From positions 1 to 64,000 of IMG/VR virus record IMGVR_UViG_3300010885_052266: 64,000 nucleotides of DNA. The stretch is one strand, 5' to 3'. The notes beneath the pieces were generated by a model. That model was not told the origin of the DNA and did no database searches. It saw only the letters and a list, made by a program, of their open reading frames with translations. Of the stretch, positions 30,438-38,959 are shown piece by piece (within the stretch, counting starts at the first letter, position 1; every line of letters begins with the position of its first letter). The DNA is from a virus. Made by a program: the position numbers and the translations under genes.

Positions 30438-30794
30438 ATGCAAGGCATGAAGCTGACAGCCCTGGCTTACCACCGCAACGGCGTGGCGGGCGAGGGATTC
30501 TGGGCCGTCGCGTTCACTTGGCGCAGCGGCCTCCGAAAGCCGATCAACATGGTCGCCACCGTGTTCGAAAGCAACGAACACGACGCAGCCGAGGTCCACC
30601 CCTGCACCGGCCACCTGGCAGTGCTGGATGCGACCCTCGCAGCTCTCGGCTTGGTAAAAGCCAGATGGCGCGGCGACGACTTCGAGCCGCAACTGCGGCA
30701 GTGGATCGCACAGCACCATGCGGCACAGGCGGCCAAGCAGGCGGCCAAGCAGGCGGACAAGCTGGCGAAGGCCGAGAATGACGTCGCCGCCTGA
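30438..30794 (+). CDS. Hypothetical protein (118 aa)
   Basis: MKLTALAYHRNGVAGEGFWA followed by FTWRSGLRKPINMVATVF resembles a small phage protein family with an HRNGVxGxxFxxVxF start. The C-terminus is an Ala/Lys/Gln coiled segment with AAKQ repeats. Function unknown. Confidence 0.7.
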   Translation: MQGMKLTALAYHRNGVAGEGFWAVAFTWRSGLRKPINMVATVFESNEHDAAEVHPCTGHLAVLDATLAALGLVKARWRGDDFEPQLRQWIAQHHAAQAAKQAAKQADKLAKAENDVAA

Positions 30795-30852
30795 CTACCG
30801 AAACCCGCCCTGGCGGGTCTGCGGGCATCCCGCCCGCAATGAGGAAATTACA

Positions 30853-31572
30853 ATGAGTTTGTTCGACCAGTTCGCCGCAACCCTGCGGCGAAAGACGGAA
30901 TTCTCAGAGGCGTCATGGGAGATCGGCGGCAAGCTTGAATTGCTGCTGTTCGATGACGCGATCTCCGAAGCCAAAAGGCGTTTTCCAAAACGTCGGATCG
31001 GCACGGGACGCGATGGGTGGATAAAGGCCCAGAACGTCCTGCCCCCGGAGGTCTACGCCGCCATCAAGGCACCACTCGAATTAAGGTTCGAGAAGTGGCG
31101 GGAGGACCGGCAGCAAAAACTGGATGAGTTTGACGCCCTGTTGAAGATCCTGGCCGGTCCAGCCGAAATCCCCAAGACCGAGGAGCCTTTCTGTGCCCGG
31201 ACCATATCGGGGACAGATTTCGGCAGCCAGGGCTCCGGCGCCAACAAATACGCGAGCGGTATGGCGGAATCCATCGCCGATGACGCGCGCTTCGTTGGCC
31301 TGTCAGCTGAGGTCAAATCCCGGGTGTATCTCACTACAACGGGGAGCTGGCCGCAGACGTACATGTCCTACGACGTGTTCGTGAACACGACCCCCGACGG
31401 TTGGGCCGCTGCCATGATGAAGCCCCGCATAGAGATGCGGGAGGTCATCCGGCTTTGCTGGAAGCGGGGCGTAAACCCCCGCGTCTACTACCCGTTTCTC
31501 CCGTACGACTATGAGGAAAAGCAGGGCATCGGCCATTTCGGAGATGATCTCAACGAACGCGCCGCAGCCTGA
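30853..31572 (+). CDS. Hypothetical protein (239 aa)
   Basis: ATG after ATGAGGAAATTACA. N-terminal helical half (LFDDAISEAKRRFPKRRIG), then a Gly/Ser-containing centre and a C-terminal IRLCWKRGVNPRVYYPFLPY. No family recognised. Confidence 0.68.
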   Translation: MSLFDQFAATLRRKTEFSEASWEIGGKLELLLFDDAISEAKRRFPKRRIGTGRDGWIKAQNVLPPEVYAAIKAPLELRFEKWREDRQQKLDEFDALLKILAGPAEIPKTEEPFCARTISGTDFGSQGSGANKYASGMAESIADDARFVGLSAEVKSRVYLTTTGSWPQTYMSYDVFVNTTPDGWAAAMMKPRIEMREVIRLCWKRGVNPRVYYPFLPYDYEEKQGIGHFGDDLNERAAA

Positions 31573-31628
31573 ACCCGAAACCCGGTTGATCCGGGTCCCT
31601 GGACTCCTTCCAGGATGAGGAAATCAAC

Positions 31629-31982
31629 ATGATGAAAACGACTGCCAGCGCACGCGGGAAGGCGGCACCACCGCCGGAAGACGCCCCGATCGTGACGCGA
31701 GACGACCTTACGCTCCTGGGCATGATGAACCTGCGAGTCATGTGCTTTCGGCCCGAAACCGTCGGCAACGTCGGTGTCCCGAGGGACATAATCGGCCTGG
31801 ACGGCAATACTGCCATCCTTTGGCGGTCCGCGAGCGAGTCCCGCTACGAATTTGACGGTTGGGCCCCCTGGCACGACGGGATGAACGGCGGGCACAGAAA
31901 GACGCTCGCCTCAGCCCTCCACTGGGTCCAGCGCGCGAGAGATATCCGGGCCGGCTCGGCCACGGACTTCCGCGGCTGCTGA
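31629..31982 (+). CDS. Hypothetical protein (117 aa)
   Basis: The element TGAGGAAATCAAC precedes the ATG. DLTLLGMMNLRVMCFRPETV and ASALHWVQRARDIRAG are helical; the middle is aromatic-rich (YEFDGWAPWHDGM). Unrecognised. Confidence 0.65.
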   Translation: MMKTTASARGKAAPPPEDAPIVTRDDLTLLGMMNLRVMCFRPETVGNVGVPRDIIGLDGNTAILWRSASESRYEFDGWAPWHDGMNGGHRKTLASALHWVQRARDIRAGSATDFRGC

Positions 31983-32037
31983 CCGCACTGAAACCCGCCC
32001 AGCGGGTCGGCCCATCCCGGGCCATGAGGAAATCAAC

Positions 32038-32322
32038 ATGAGCAAACCAAACCCTGATCCGTTCGCCATCGGCCTGGACATCGACGATTTGTTGATCGGC
32101 TATCGCGCGGTGCACGAACTGGTTAATGCTGCGAACGTCATGGCCAACCGGCTTGGCACGCGCAGCCCCTTTGTGCGCCTGCTGCAAGCCACCGCCGAGA
32201 TGCTCGACGAGGTCCTGCAGCCGGAATCGACGCATGAGCAAGTCAAGCACATCCGGGACCGCCTCCAAGGCGAACGCGCCGCTCTGACCGCTATCTACGG
32301 TCCACTCAGCGAGGCGCGATGA
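32038..32322 (+). CDS. Hypothetical helical protein (94 aa)
   Basis: Almost all helix (LLIGYRAVHELVNAANVMAN ... LLQATAEMLDEVLQPESTHE). Directly coupled by ATGA to the XRE gene, with no paired hairpin between, so the two may form a regulator and partner pair. Confidence 0.65.
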   Translation: MSKPNPDPFAIGLDIDDLLIGYRAVHELVNAANVMANRLGTRSPFVRLLQATAEMLDEVLQPESTHEQVKHIRDRLQGERAALTAIYGPLSEAR

Positions 32323-32582
32323 TCATGAATCGTCGCCCCCCGATCTGCGAGCTGGTCGGTCGCAACGTGCGGCAGGCGCGGGTGAGTCGCTCAATGTCGC
32401 TGACTAGTCTGTCGGCCGCCTCCCGAATCTCCCGGTCCTACATCATCAGCCTGGAGCATGGACGCCGAAACCCCAGCCTGTTCATTCTTGACAACTTGGC
32501 CAAAGCCCTAGGGGTCGAGACGCGCGATCTGCTCGCGCCTGAGAAACCCGGTTTATCCGGGTCGCCGCCTTCTGCGGCATGA
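32319..32582 (+). CDS. XRE-family HTH regulator (87 aa)
   Basis: VGRNVRQARVSRSMSLTSLS, ISRSYIISLEHGRRNPSLFI and LDNLAKALGVETRDLL form a full Cro/CI-type HTH. The coding sequence then runs right through the next paired-hairpin element (EKPGLSGSPPSAA), stopping only in its ATGAGG. A phage regulator within the small-gene operon; it may act on the operon promoter or on the CACAYTA sites. Confidence 0.8.
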   Translation: MIMNRRPPICELVGRNVRQARVSRSMSLTSLSAASRISRSYIISLEHGRRNPSLFILDNLAKALGVETRDLLAPEKPGLSGSPPSAA

Positions 32583-32592
32583 GGAAATCAAC

Positions 32593-33147
32593 ATGCTCTC
32601 AACACGAGAACCCCCCGTGCGACCCGCGACCCTCGCGGAGGAATTCGCACTTGAGATGAAGTTCCGCCCTACCCACGTCATCACCGAGTCCGGCATCGAG
32701 CCAATCACGGCGGTGCCCGTCGCTCCCGACCCAGTGCAGATCGCGCTGATGGAGGAGCCGGACGTGCTGGTGACGGGGGCGATGTGGTCGGCGGCCGGCA
32801 TGGCCGGACAGATCGACATCCTGGCCGCGGTCGGCCTGCCCGCCGACCTGGTCGGAGCCGGAGACGTCTTGGATGTGTTTACCGAGCAGACCAGACTTTG
32901 GCTGCGCGGCTGGCAGATGCAGGTCAACACCGGCTCTTGCTGGGGCACCAGTGGCAGCATCGGCCGCCAGGCCAACGATCTGATCCAGGCAGGCTACCTG
33001 CTTTGGTCCAACGACCCGGTCAAAGACTGGGCCGGCTATGACCTGCCGACCCGGACCAGCGTGATGTCCGGCACTCCGGGCAGCGCGGCGTACGTCAATC
33101 TGATGAACGGCCCGCGCTACCTGACGTGGATATCGGTCATCCGGTGA
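32593..33147 (+). CDS. Hypothetical protein (184 aa)
   Basis: Starts after TGAGGAAATCAAC. FALEMKFRPTHVITESGIEP, AAVGLPADLVGAGDVLDVFT and a Gly/Ser/Trp-rich centre. No family recognised. Confidence 0.68.
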   Translation: MLSTREPPVRPATLAEEFALEMKFRPTHVITESGIEPITAVPVAPDPVQIALMEEPDVLVTGAMWSAAGMAGQIDILAAVGLPADLVGAGDVLDVFTEQTRLWLRGWQMQVNTGSCWGTSGSIGRQANDLIQAGYLLWSNDPVKDWAGYDLPTRTSVMSGTPGSAAYVNLMNGPRYLTWISVIR

Positions 33148-33201
33148 CCCACGAAACCCGCTCCGGCGGGTCGCCCGTATCCCACGGGCATGAGGACTGA
33201 A

Positions 33202-33477
33202 ATGACAATCAGATCAATCACCATGGACGAGCTTCTCGCGAAGTTCGATCATTGCACGCGCCCGGCTATCCAGATGCTGCCGAGGAAGCAACCCACGGCG
33301 ACCCACATCGCCCTGTTCGAGAACCTCCAGGCGGACAGCAGCGCGCTCGGCGCACGCACAGCCGTGCTGGTCGGACCGGACAACACCTTCAAAACCCTGG
33401 AGGAGATCGACGGTCGGCACCTGGGCGACCTGCCCAGCCAGCGCCAATACGCCGTCGCCGCAGTGGCTCTGACATAG
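33202..33477 (+). CDS. Hypothetical protein (91 aa)
   Basis: ATG at 33202 (MTIRSITMDELLAKFDHCTR) follows ATGAGGACTGAA. Contains LPRKQPTATHIALFENLQAD. Unrecognised; paired-hairpin elements on both sides. Confidence 0.64.
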   Translation: MTIRSITMDELLAKFDHCTRPAIQMLPRKQPTATHIALFENLQADSSALGARTAVLVGPDNTFKTLEEIDGRHLGDLPSQRQYAVAAVALT

Positions 33478-33530
33478 CCACGAAACCCGCCCCGGCGGGT
33501 CGGCCCATAACGGGCTATGAGGAAATCACC

Positions 33531-33938
33531 ATGACATCGAGAGTTTTGATCAACGAGGCGTCACAAGCCTCCACACTCGACCCGGCGTTCACCCTTGAAG
33601 GGAGGAGCGTCGGCGACATCCTCAAGGATGTGAACGCGGCCATGCAAGCGGCCGGGATCGAGGCGGAGGAGTATGACTTCAGCGACATGACCAGATACCT
33701 CGACGCCGCAAATCGGGGGTGGCCCACCATACCAGCATGGGTCGCCTGCTTTCCCGTCTGCGGTACCAACGAGGGGTTTTACGTCCACATTGAGCTGATC
33801 TTCCGGCAGGAGATCCCCAATCTCCAACGCCGTCTGATCGGACTGGCGAAGTGCTACACCTGGGAGAACGCCCTGCAGATGGCCGCCTTTGCCGCGACCA
33901 TCTTCGAGGGAAAAGACTCCTGGAGGTATCGGACATAG
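33531..33938 (+). CDS. Hypothetical protein (135 aa)
   Basis: MTSRVLINEASQASTLDPAF at the start after TGAGGAAATCACC. Mixed alpha/beta with a FPVCGTNEGFYVHIELIFRQ strand region. No family recognised. Confidence 0.66.
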   Translation: MTSRVLINEASQASTLDPAFTLEGRSVGDILKDVNAAMQAAGIEAEEYDFSDMTRYLDAANRGWPTIPAWVACFPVCGTNEGFYVHIELIFRQEIPNLQRRLIGLAKCYTWENALQMAAFAATIFEGKDSWRYRT

Positions 33939-33996
33939 ATCCCGAAACCCGCTCCGGCGGGTCCGCAGGCATACCGCCTGCACTGAGGAAATCACC

Positions 33997-34359
33997 ATGA
34001 TCCCGAAACCCATCTTTCGAACCCCCAACCGGTTCGAGAACGCACTCATGATTCAATCGGGCGCCTGCAACGGCGCTGCGATCGCCGGCTCGCTGCATCA
34101 GGCGTACCGGGAGGCGCGGGAAGAATACCGCGACACCGACCGGACGAACCGAGACCCTGCGGTGCAGATGATCCTGCACCAACTGTGCCACCTGGGCCGC
34201 ATCTCGACGGACGACTACTCCCATCCGAGTGGTTTCCGCTACGATCGGGCCTACCGCGAGTGCGTGGATCGCTGCCAGTCCTACAGGACGCTGGTCCTGC
34301 TCGGCGAAGCCGACCGGGCTTGCATCTTTGTGTGCGACTCACCACATTACGATGTGTGA
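33997..34359 (+). CDS. Hypothetical protein (120 aa)
   Basis: Helical, with AAIAGSLHQAYREAREEYRD, ILHQLCHLGRISTDD and a C-terminal YRECVDRCQSYRTLVLLGEA. The inverted motif CACATTACGATGTG covers its last codons. Unrecognised. Confidence 0.66.
   Translation: MIPKPIFRTPNRFENALMIQSGACNGAAIAGSLHQAYREAREEYRDTDRTNRDPAVQMILHQLCHLGRISTDDYSHPSGFRYDRAYRECVDRCQSYRTLVLLGEADRACIFVCDSPHYDV
34343..34356. promoter_or_regulatory. Inverted motif CACAYTAYRRYGTG, copy 2
   Basis: CACATTACGATGTG, over the last codons of the 33997 gene just before its paired-hairpin element. One of four sites described at 30359. Confidence 0.5.
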
Positions 34360-34412
34360 GAAACCCGCTCCGGCGGGTCCGCAGGCATACCGCCTGCACT
34401 GAGGAAATCACC

Positions 34413-34832
34413 ATGAACCATCGAATCGTTATCACCGACCCGCTCAGGGTGCGGGCCATGATCCAGTATGCTCGCCAGCACCGCTGCGAGGAAAAGCTCG
34501 GCATGGCGCTGATCCGCCTCCTGGAGGTGGCAACCATCGGTATGATGAAGCCCTACGCCGGCAGCGACGCTGACAACCCGAAATTCAAGCTGGAGCCGAC
34601 CGACGTTCCGATCACGGCTGTGATCGGCGCTGACCATGCTCCCATGTCGCTCGGTTTCGCGCTGTTCCGTGGCGCTGACACGCCCCAGGTTCCGTTCGGA
34701 AAATACGACGTCACCTGGGCCGGCGGCTTCATCTACGAAGGTCCGCGCCAGCCTCTCAACGGCTCGGCACCGGCGCTGACGGTCAACATCGGCGGCGACT
34801 CCAGCCAGCATAGCTGGTCGGTGCACACGTGA
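34413..34832 (+). CDS. Hypothetical protein (139 aa)
   Basis: N-terminal helix MIQYARQHRCEEKLGMALIR, then a beta-rich half (FKLEPTDVPITAVIGADHAP). Its leader element is identical to those before 33997 and nearly to that before 35102. Stop overlaps the next ATG (TGATG). Confidence 0.66.
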   Translation: MNHRIVITDPLRVRAMIQYARQHRCEEKLGMALIRLLEVATIGMMKPYAGSDADNPKFKLEPTDVPITAVIGADHAPMSLGFALFRGADTPQVPFGKYDVTWAGGFIYEGPRQPLNGSAPALTVNIGGDSSQHSWSVHT

Positions 34833-35044
34833 TGCCGACCTGCCTCTCTGCGGCCGAGCAGGCTCTCCAGCTGAAAGAGGCCGGTGAGCGCCTCGTGCTT
34901 GCGTTGAGAGCGCAACGCGCCGCTTACAACGCGTGGCAAGCCGCCCCGGCTGGACCAGGCTGGGTCCCAGCTCTGGAAGCCTACGACGCGGCCAACAAAG
35001 GCGTCGATGACGCCCAACTCGCCGTGGACGCGCTCCACGTCTGA
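34832..35044 (+). CDS. Hypothetical helical protein (70 aa)
   Basis: Coupled by TGATG; no paired hairpin before it. EQALQLKEAGERLVLALRAQ and LEAYDAANKGVDDAQLAVDA are two helices, probably a small coiled-coil. Confidence 0.62.
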   Translation: MPTCLSAAEQALQLKEAGERLVLALRAQRAAYNAWQAAPAGPGWVPALEAYDAANKGVDDAQLAVDALHV

Positions 35045-35101
35045 ACACGAAACCCGCTCCGGCGGGTCCGTAGGCATACCGCCTGCACTGAGGAAATCAC
35101 C

Positions 35102-35389
35102 ATGACAGAATCCGAAACAATCCAGCGGACCGTCTTGGTCCGACTGAAACGCAAAGTGATCACATATCAGCACCAAGACGTTGAACTGAAGTTCACCGAC
35201 GCTGATGTGCGGGAGGTCCGGCAGATCCCGGACGGCGAGCGAATCTGGGCCGACGAAATAGAGTTTTACGCTTTCGAGGTTGCCGAACTCCTGGATAAGC
35301 CCGATCAATGGGTCGAAACCCGGCCGGAAGCGTTCGAAGAACTCGACTCCGAGATCGAGGACGCCGATCCGCCGCTCCCGACCGAATGA
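35102..35389 (+). CDS. Hypothetical acidic protein, paralog A (95 aa)
   Basis: IQRTVLVRLKRKVITYQHQD, VELKFTDADV and FEELDSEIEDADPPLP are shared with the next gene, so the two are tandem paralogs. The acidic FEELDSEIEDADPP tail could be a DNA-mimic or docking tail. The stop is the first TGA of a CCGCCC/GGGCGG-type element. Confidence 0.68.
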   Translation: MTESETIQRTVLVRLKRKVITYQHQDVELKFTDADVREVRQIPDGERIWADEIEFYAFEVAELLDKPDQWVETRPEAFEELDSEIEDADPPLPTE

Positions 35390-35438
35390 AACCGCCCACC
35401 GGGCGGTCGCCTGCATCCCGCAGGCATGAGGACTTACC

Positions 35439-35747
35439 ATGACTGACCAAACACCAGTCGGCGGCCGCAGCGAGCACATTGAACGGACTGTTACGGTTCG
35501 GCTCAAGCGGAAAATCACCCGCTATCAGCACCAGTACGTCGAACTGAGGTTCACCGATGACACGGTTCGTGGAGCGTGGCAGATCCCACCTGGCACGCCT
35601 GTCTCGGCCAACGAAATCGAGGCTTACGCCTGTGAAGAGGCTGAAACGATGGACGTGTTCGATAAGTGGGTCGAGACGAACCCGGACTCGTTCGAAGAAC
35701 TCGACTCCGAGATCGATGATGCCGATCCGCCCCTCCCGAAGGACTGA
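35439..35747 (+). CDS. Hypothetical acidic protein, paralog B (102 aa)
   Basis: Paralog of 35102-35389: IERTVTVRLKRKITRYQHQY, VELRFTDDTV, FDKWVETNPDSFEELDSEID (each given in part). The N-terminus has a few extra residues. Function unknown. Confidence 0.68.
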   Translation: MTDQTPVGGRSEHIERTVTVRLKRKITRYQHQYVELRFTDDTVRGAWQIPPGTPVSANEIEAYACEEAETMDVFDKWVETNPDSFEELDSEIDDADPPLPKD

Positions 35748-35799
35748 AACCCGCTCCGGCGGGTCCGCAGGCATTCCCGCCTGCGATGAGGAAATCAGC

Positions 35800-36168
35800 A
35801 TGATCACAGGTGTTCACGAGATCACACCGGCCACCTCCGAGATTGTCGACGCCGCAGCCGACGTCGTGCGGATCCACGATTACAATCCGCACGAGACCCC
35901 GCCGATTCTGCTCGCCATCAGCGAGTCAAGGAGCGACGAGGAGACCGCGGCCTTGGGCAGAGCGTTCCTTGCTCGTTACGCAAATAGCAGGCTCCCGTCC
36001 TATAAAACCGCCGTGACCCGCATCCAGTGGGCACTGGTGGCACATGGACCCGTCAAGCCAATGGCCGATCCGGATATCGACGAGGCGTTGGCGCTTGCTG
36101 AGCGCCCTCTGGATACCCCGTCGCTCGATACATCCTTCCACGACCACGAAATGAACGTGGATTGCTGA
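35800..36168 (+). CDS. Hypothetical protein (122 aa)
   Basis: MITGVHEITPATSEIVDAAA at the start, then DEETAALGRAFLARYANSRL and an acidic C-terminus (DIDEALALAE ... FHDHEMNVDC). Not recognised. The next element begins 25 bases after the stop. Confidence 0.66.
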   Translation: MITGVHEITPATSEIVDAAADVVRIHDYNPHETPPILLAISESRSDEETAALGRAFLARYANSRLPSYKTAVTRIQWALVAHGPVKPMADPDIDEALALAERPLDTPSLDTSFHDHEMNVDC

Positions 36169-36245
36169 TCGGGCCCGAACGGAGCGCCACCAATGAAACC
36201 GCCCACCAGGCGGTCGCCTGCATCCCGCAGGCATGAGGACTTACC

Positions 36246-37466
36246 ATGAACGTAATGACCAAACCGATCCTCGATGACGACGCCACGGTTGGCGTGCGCA
36301 AGGTCGACGCGACCCGCGGGCAGAACCGCGGCGAGGTGTCGTCACAATGGTTCCGGCGCGGCGACGATGAGCGATTCCTGTCGCTCACGGAGCTGATGGA
36401 ATTCGTGTCGCGCCGCCGCGACGCGTCGATCGAGGAGAAAATCAAAGCCGGCCAGATGCGCTTCCAGGGCTCCGAGGAGGAGACGGAGGTGCTGAAGGCA
36501 TTTCTGCCCGATGGCCGGCCCATCCAGCCCACCCATCATTCCTTCGGCCAGTTGTGCCAGTTGGGGAAGATGGGCCGGGCCACCGAGGTTTTCCGGTCCC
36601 AGCCGAGCTGGCTGGCCGGGCTGAACCTCAGCTACGGCCTGTCCCGCAACGTGCGGGACGAGCCGGTCAAGGTCTACGCCGACGGCGAGAAGATGATTCT
36701 TCGCGCCGCCACCGGTCCTGATTACGGCCGGATCTTCGACGCGACGCTGGTCGAGTCCGTGATGAAATTCGCGGGCAACGGCACCAGCGATTCGCGCTGG
36801 AAGGTTCCGGGCGTGATGAACTGGTCCGATTCGACCTATAATCCCTACGTGGACGTGACCAAGGAGACCACAACCTTGTTCGCGTCCGACCGGGACGTCT
36901 TTGTCTTTCTGTGCGACGACACGCACCCCATTGAAATTGGCAAACTCGACAACGGCGATCCCGACCTTATTTTTCGCGGTTTCTACTGTTGGAACAGCGA
37001 AGTCGGGACCCGCTCGCTCGGTATCGCGACCTTCTGGTTGCGGGGCGTTTGCCAGAATCGCAACCTTTGGGGAGTCGAGGACTTCGACACCTTGCGGATC
37101 GTGCACACCAAGTACGGCAACGATCGCTTCGTTCGCGAGGCGGCGCCGGCGCTTGAGCGTTATGCCACCAGCGAGCCCACCAAGCTCCTGGCCGGCATCA
37201 ATGCAGCGAAGAACGCCAAGGTGGCGAAGGATGATGAGGAGCGCACCAAGTTCCTCACATCCGACGCACTCGGCTTTTCCTTCAAGCGTGCGCAGCAGAT
37301 CATCGAGACCTGCGAGCGCGAGGACGGACGCAAACCCGAGACAGCGTGGGACATGGTCAACGGCATTACCGCCGTTGCTCGGACCATTCCGCAACAGGAC
37401 CTGCGCCTGGATGTCGAGAAAGTCGCATCCAAGCTGATGGACCGGGCCGCGCGCAACGCGGCTTGA
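36246..37466 (+). CDS. DUF932 family protein
   Basis: 406 residues with FLSLTELMEFVSRRR, THHSFGQLCQLG, WLAGLNLSYGLSRN, FLCDDTHPIEIG, DLIFRGFYCWNSEVGTRSLG and TFWLRGVCQNRNLWGVEDF, the conserved track of DUF932 (phage and plasmid proteins, sometimes called YqaJ-linked or gp-like). The biochemical function is unknown, though its neighbours are often recombination genes. It is the largest gene of the small-gene operon. Confidence 0.82.
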   Translation: MNVMTKPILDDDATVGVRKVDATRGQNRGEVSSQWFRRGDDERFLSLTELMEFVSRRRDASIEEKIKAGQMRFQGSEEETEVLKAFLPDGRPIQPTHHSFGQLCQLGKMGRATEVFRSQPSWLAGLNLSYGLSRNVRDEPVKVYADGEKMILRAATGPDYGRIFDATLVESVMKFAGNGTSDSRWKVPGVMNWSDSTYNPYVDVTKETTTLFASDRDVFVFLCDDTHPIEIGKLDNGDPDLIFRGFYCWNSEVGTRSLGIATFWLRGVCQNRNLWGVEDFDTLRIVHTKYGNDRFVREAAPALERYATSEPTKLLAGINAAKNAKVAKDDEERTKFLTSDALGFSFKRAQQIIETCEREDGRKPETAWDMVNGITAVARTIPQQDLRLDVEKVASKLMDRAARNAA

Positions 37467-37523
37467 CCACCTGAAACCCGCTCCGGCGGGTCGCTGGCAT
37501 TCACGCCAGCATGAGGAGACAAT

Positions 37524-37850
37524 ATGCCCCACACTCCAGGCCCTTGGGCCGCTGGCGCATCTCTGATCACGAATTGGTCCCAGGAGCGGCAGGACAAGCG
37601 AAACACCGAGGGTAGAACGCGCACCGTTGAGATCGCGCTTGTCCGTGAACCCTTACGCATCGCGCGTAACGGTCCCGACACCATGGGCGAATACGAGGCC
37701 AACGTGCGGCTGATCACGGCCGCGCCTGACCTGCTGGAAGCACTGCGTGCCATCGTGCATCAGGTGCTGCAGGGCTCAGTCCTGGAACGTGATGCTTGCC
37801 TACGACAGGCCCAAGAAGCCATCGCCAAGGCGACCATGAAACCCGGCTGA
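37524..37850 (+). CDS. Hypothetical phage protein, HTPGPW type (108 aa)
   Basis: MPHTPGPWAAGASLI at the start and ANVRLITAAPDLLEALRAIV are the two motifs of a widespread small phage family (HTPGPW ... ANAxLIAAAPDLLEAL) with no known function. The last codons (TMKPG) and stop lie within hairpin 1 of the next element. Confidence 0.78.
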   Translation: MPHTPGPWAAGASLITNWSQERQDKRNTEGRTRTVEIALVREPLRIARNGPDTMGEYEANVRLITAAPDLLEALRAIVHQVLQGSVLERDACLRQAQEAIAKATMKPG

Positions 37851-37899
37851 GCCGGGTCGCGCCGCCACACCGCGGCGCCTGAAAAGGATACTCACATAA

Positions 37900-38907
37900 A
37901 TGCAAGAAACTGCTCTGGCTCATCACGAGCCGGATCTTCCATCGTACGACCACATCATTGTGGCGTTCAGTGGCGGCAAGGACTCACTCGCGTGCGTCCT
38001 GCATTTGCTTGAGCTGGGCGTGCCGGCGGACAAGATCGAGCTGCACCACCATCTCGTCGATGGTGGTGGCGGAACGGCTCTTATGGACTGGCCGGTGACC
38101 GAAGCCTACTGCGCGGCAGTCGCGCAGGCGCTTGAGATGCCATTGCTCCGCTCCTGGCGGTGCGGTGGCTTCTTGCGCGAGATGACCCGAGACAACCAGC
38201 CGACCGCCTCGATCATGTTCGAGCGGCTCGATGGCACACTCACAGAGGTCGGCGGCAATGGGCCAAAGGGGACGCGCCTGCGCTTCCCCCAGGTCTCTGC
38301 CGACCTCTCGGTGCGCTACTGTAGCGCCTATCTGAAAATCGACGTGTGCGACGCGTTGATCCGCAACGATGACCGCTTTCGCGGCACACGCACGCTGGTG
38401 GTAACCGGCGAGCGTGCCGAGGAAAGCTCGGCCCGGGCCCGCTATGCGGTGTTCGAGCCGCATCGGGCGGATCTGCGCGACGGACGGCGCTACCAGCGCC
38501 ACGTCGACGCCTGGCGGCCCGTCCACGGCTGGTCACGCGAACAGGTATGGGCGATCATCCAGCGCCACGGGATCATCCCGCACCCGGCCTATTACATCGG
38601 CTGGGGCAGGCTGTCCTGCTTGTGCTGCATCTTCGGAAGCCCGGACCAATGGGCTTCCATCAAAGCGATCGCGCCCTGGGAATTCGACCGGATCGCGCAA
38701 TACGAGAGGCAATTCGGCACCACCATCCATCGGACCGAATCGGTGGTTGCGAGGGCCGCAAAGGGGAAACCCTACGCGGCAATCGAGGCCAACCCCGATC
38801 ATGTCTCGACATGCCTGGATATGGCATTCTATGCCCCGGTTCGCTGCAACCCCGCTGACTGGCTCATGCCGGCCGGCGCGTTTGGCGAGAACACGGGGCC
38901 AACCTGA
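37900..38907 (+). CDS. PAPS reductase / PP-loop family protein
   Basis: 335 residues with the PP-loop FSGGKDSLA at residues 23-31, RYCSAYLKID, VTGERAEESSARA and a cysteine cluster SCLCCIFGS near residue 225, as in the phage branch of the phosphoadenosine-phosphosulfate reductase family (PF01507). PP-loop enzymes adenylate their substrate. In phages and in Dnd-type systems relatives support sulfur chemistry on DNA or nucleotides, but no dndB, D or E gene is present. Function is therefore open: sulfur or base modification, or a defence-related role. Confidence 0.82.
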   Translation: MQETALAHHEPDLPSYDHIIVAFSGGKDSLACVLHLLELGVPADKIELHHHLVDGGGGTALMDWPVTEAYCAAVAQALEMPLLRSWRCGGFLREMTRDNQPTASIMFERLDGTLTEVGGNGPKGTRLRFPQVSADLSVRYCSAYLKIDVCDALIRNDDRFRGTRTLVVTGERAEESSARARYAVFEPHRADLRDGRRYQRHVDAWRPVHGWSREQVWAIIQRHGIIPHPAYYIGWGRLSCLCCIFGSPDQWASIKAIAPWEFDRIAQYERQFGTTIHRTESVVARAAKGKPYAAIEANPDHVSTCLDMAFYAPVRCNPADWLMPAGAFGENTGPT

Positions 38908-38959
38908 AACCCGCTCCGGCGGGTCGCCTCGCAATCACGCGAGGCAAGAGGAATTCAAA

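Noticed and set aside
36342-37532. A 396-residue minus-strand frame opposite DUF932
   Set aside because: Antisense of a recognised gene in a plus-strand operon.
37900-38907. A Dnd phosphorothioation system
   Set aside because: Only the PP-loop gene is present; no dndA, B, D or E-like gene occurs in the window.
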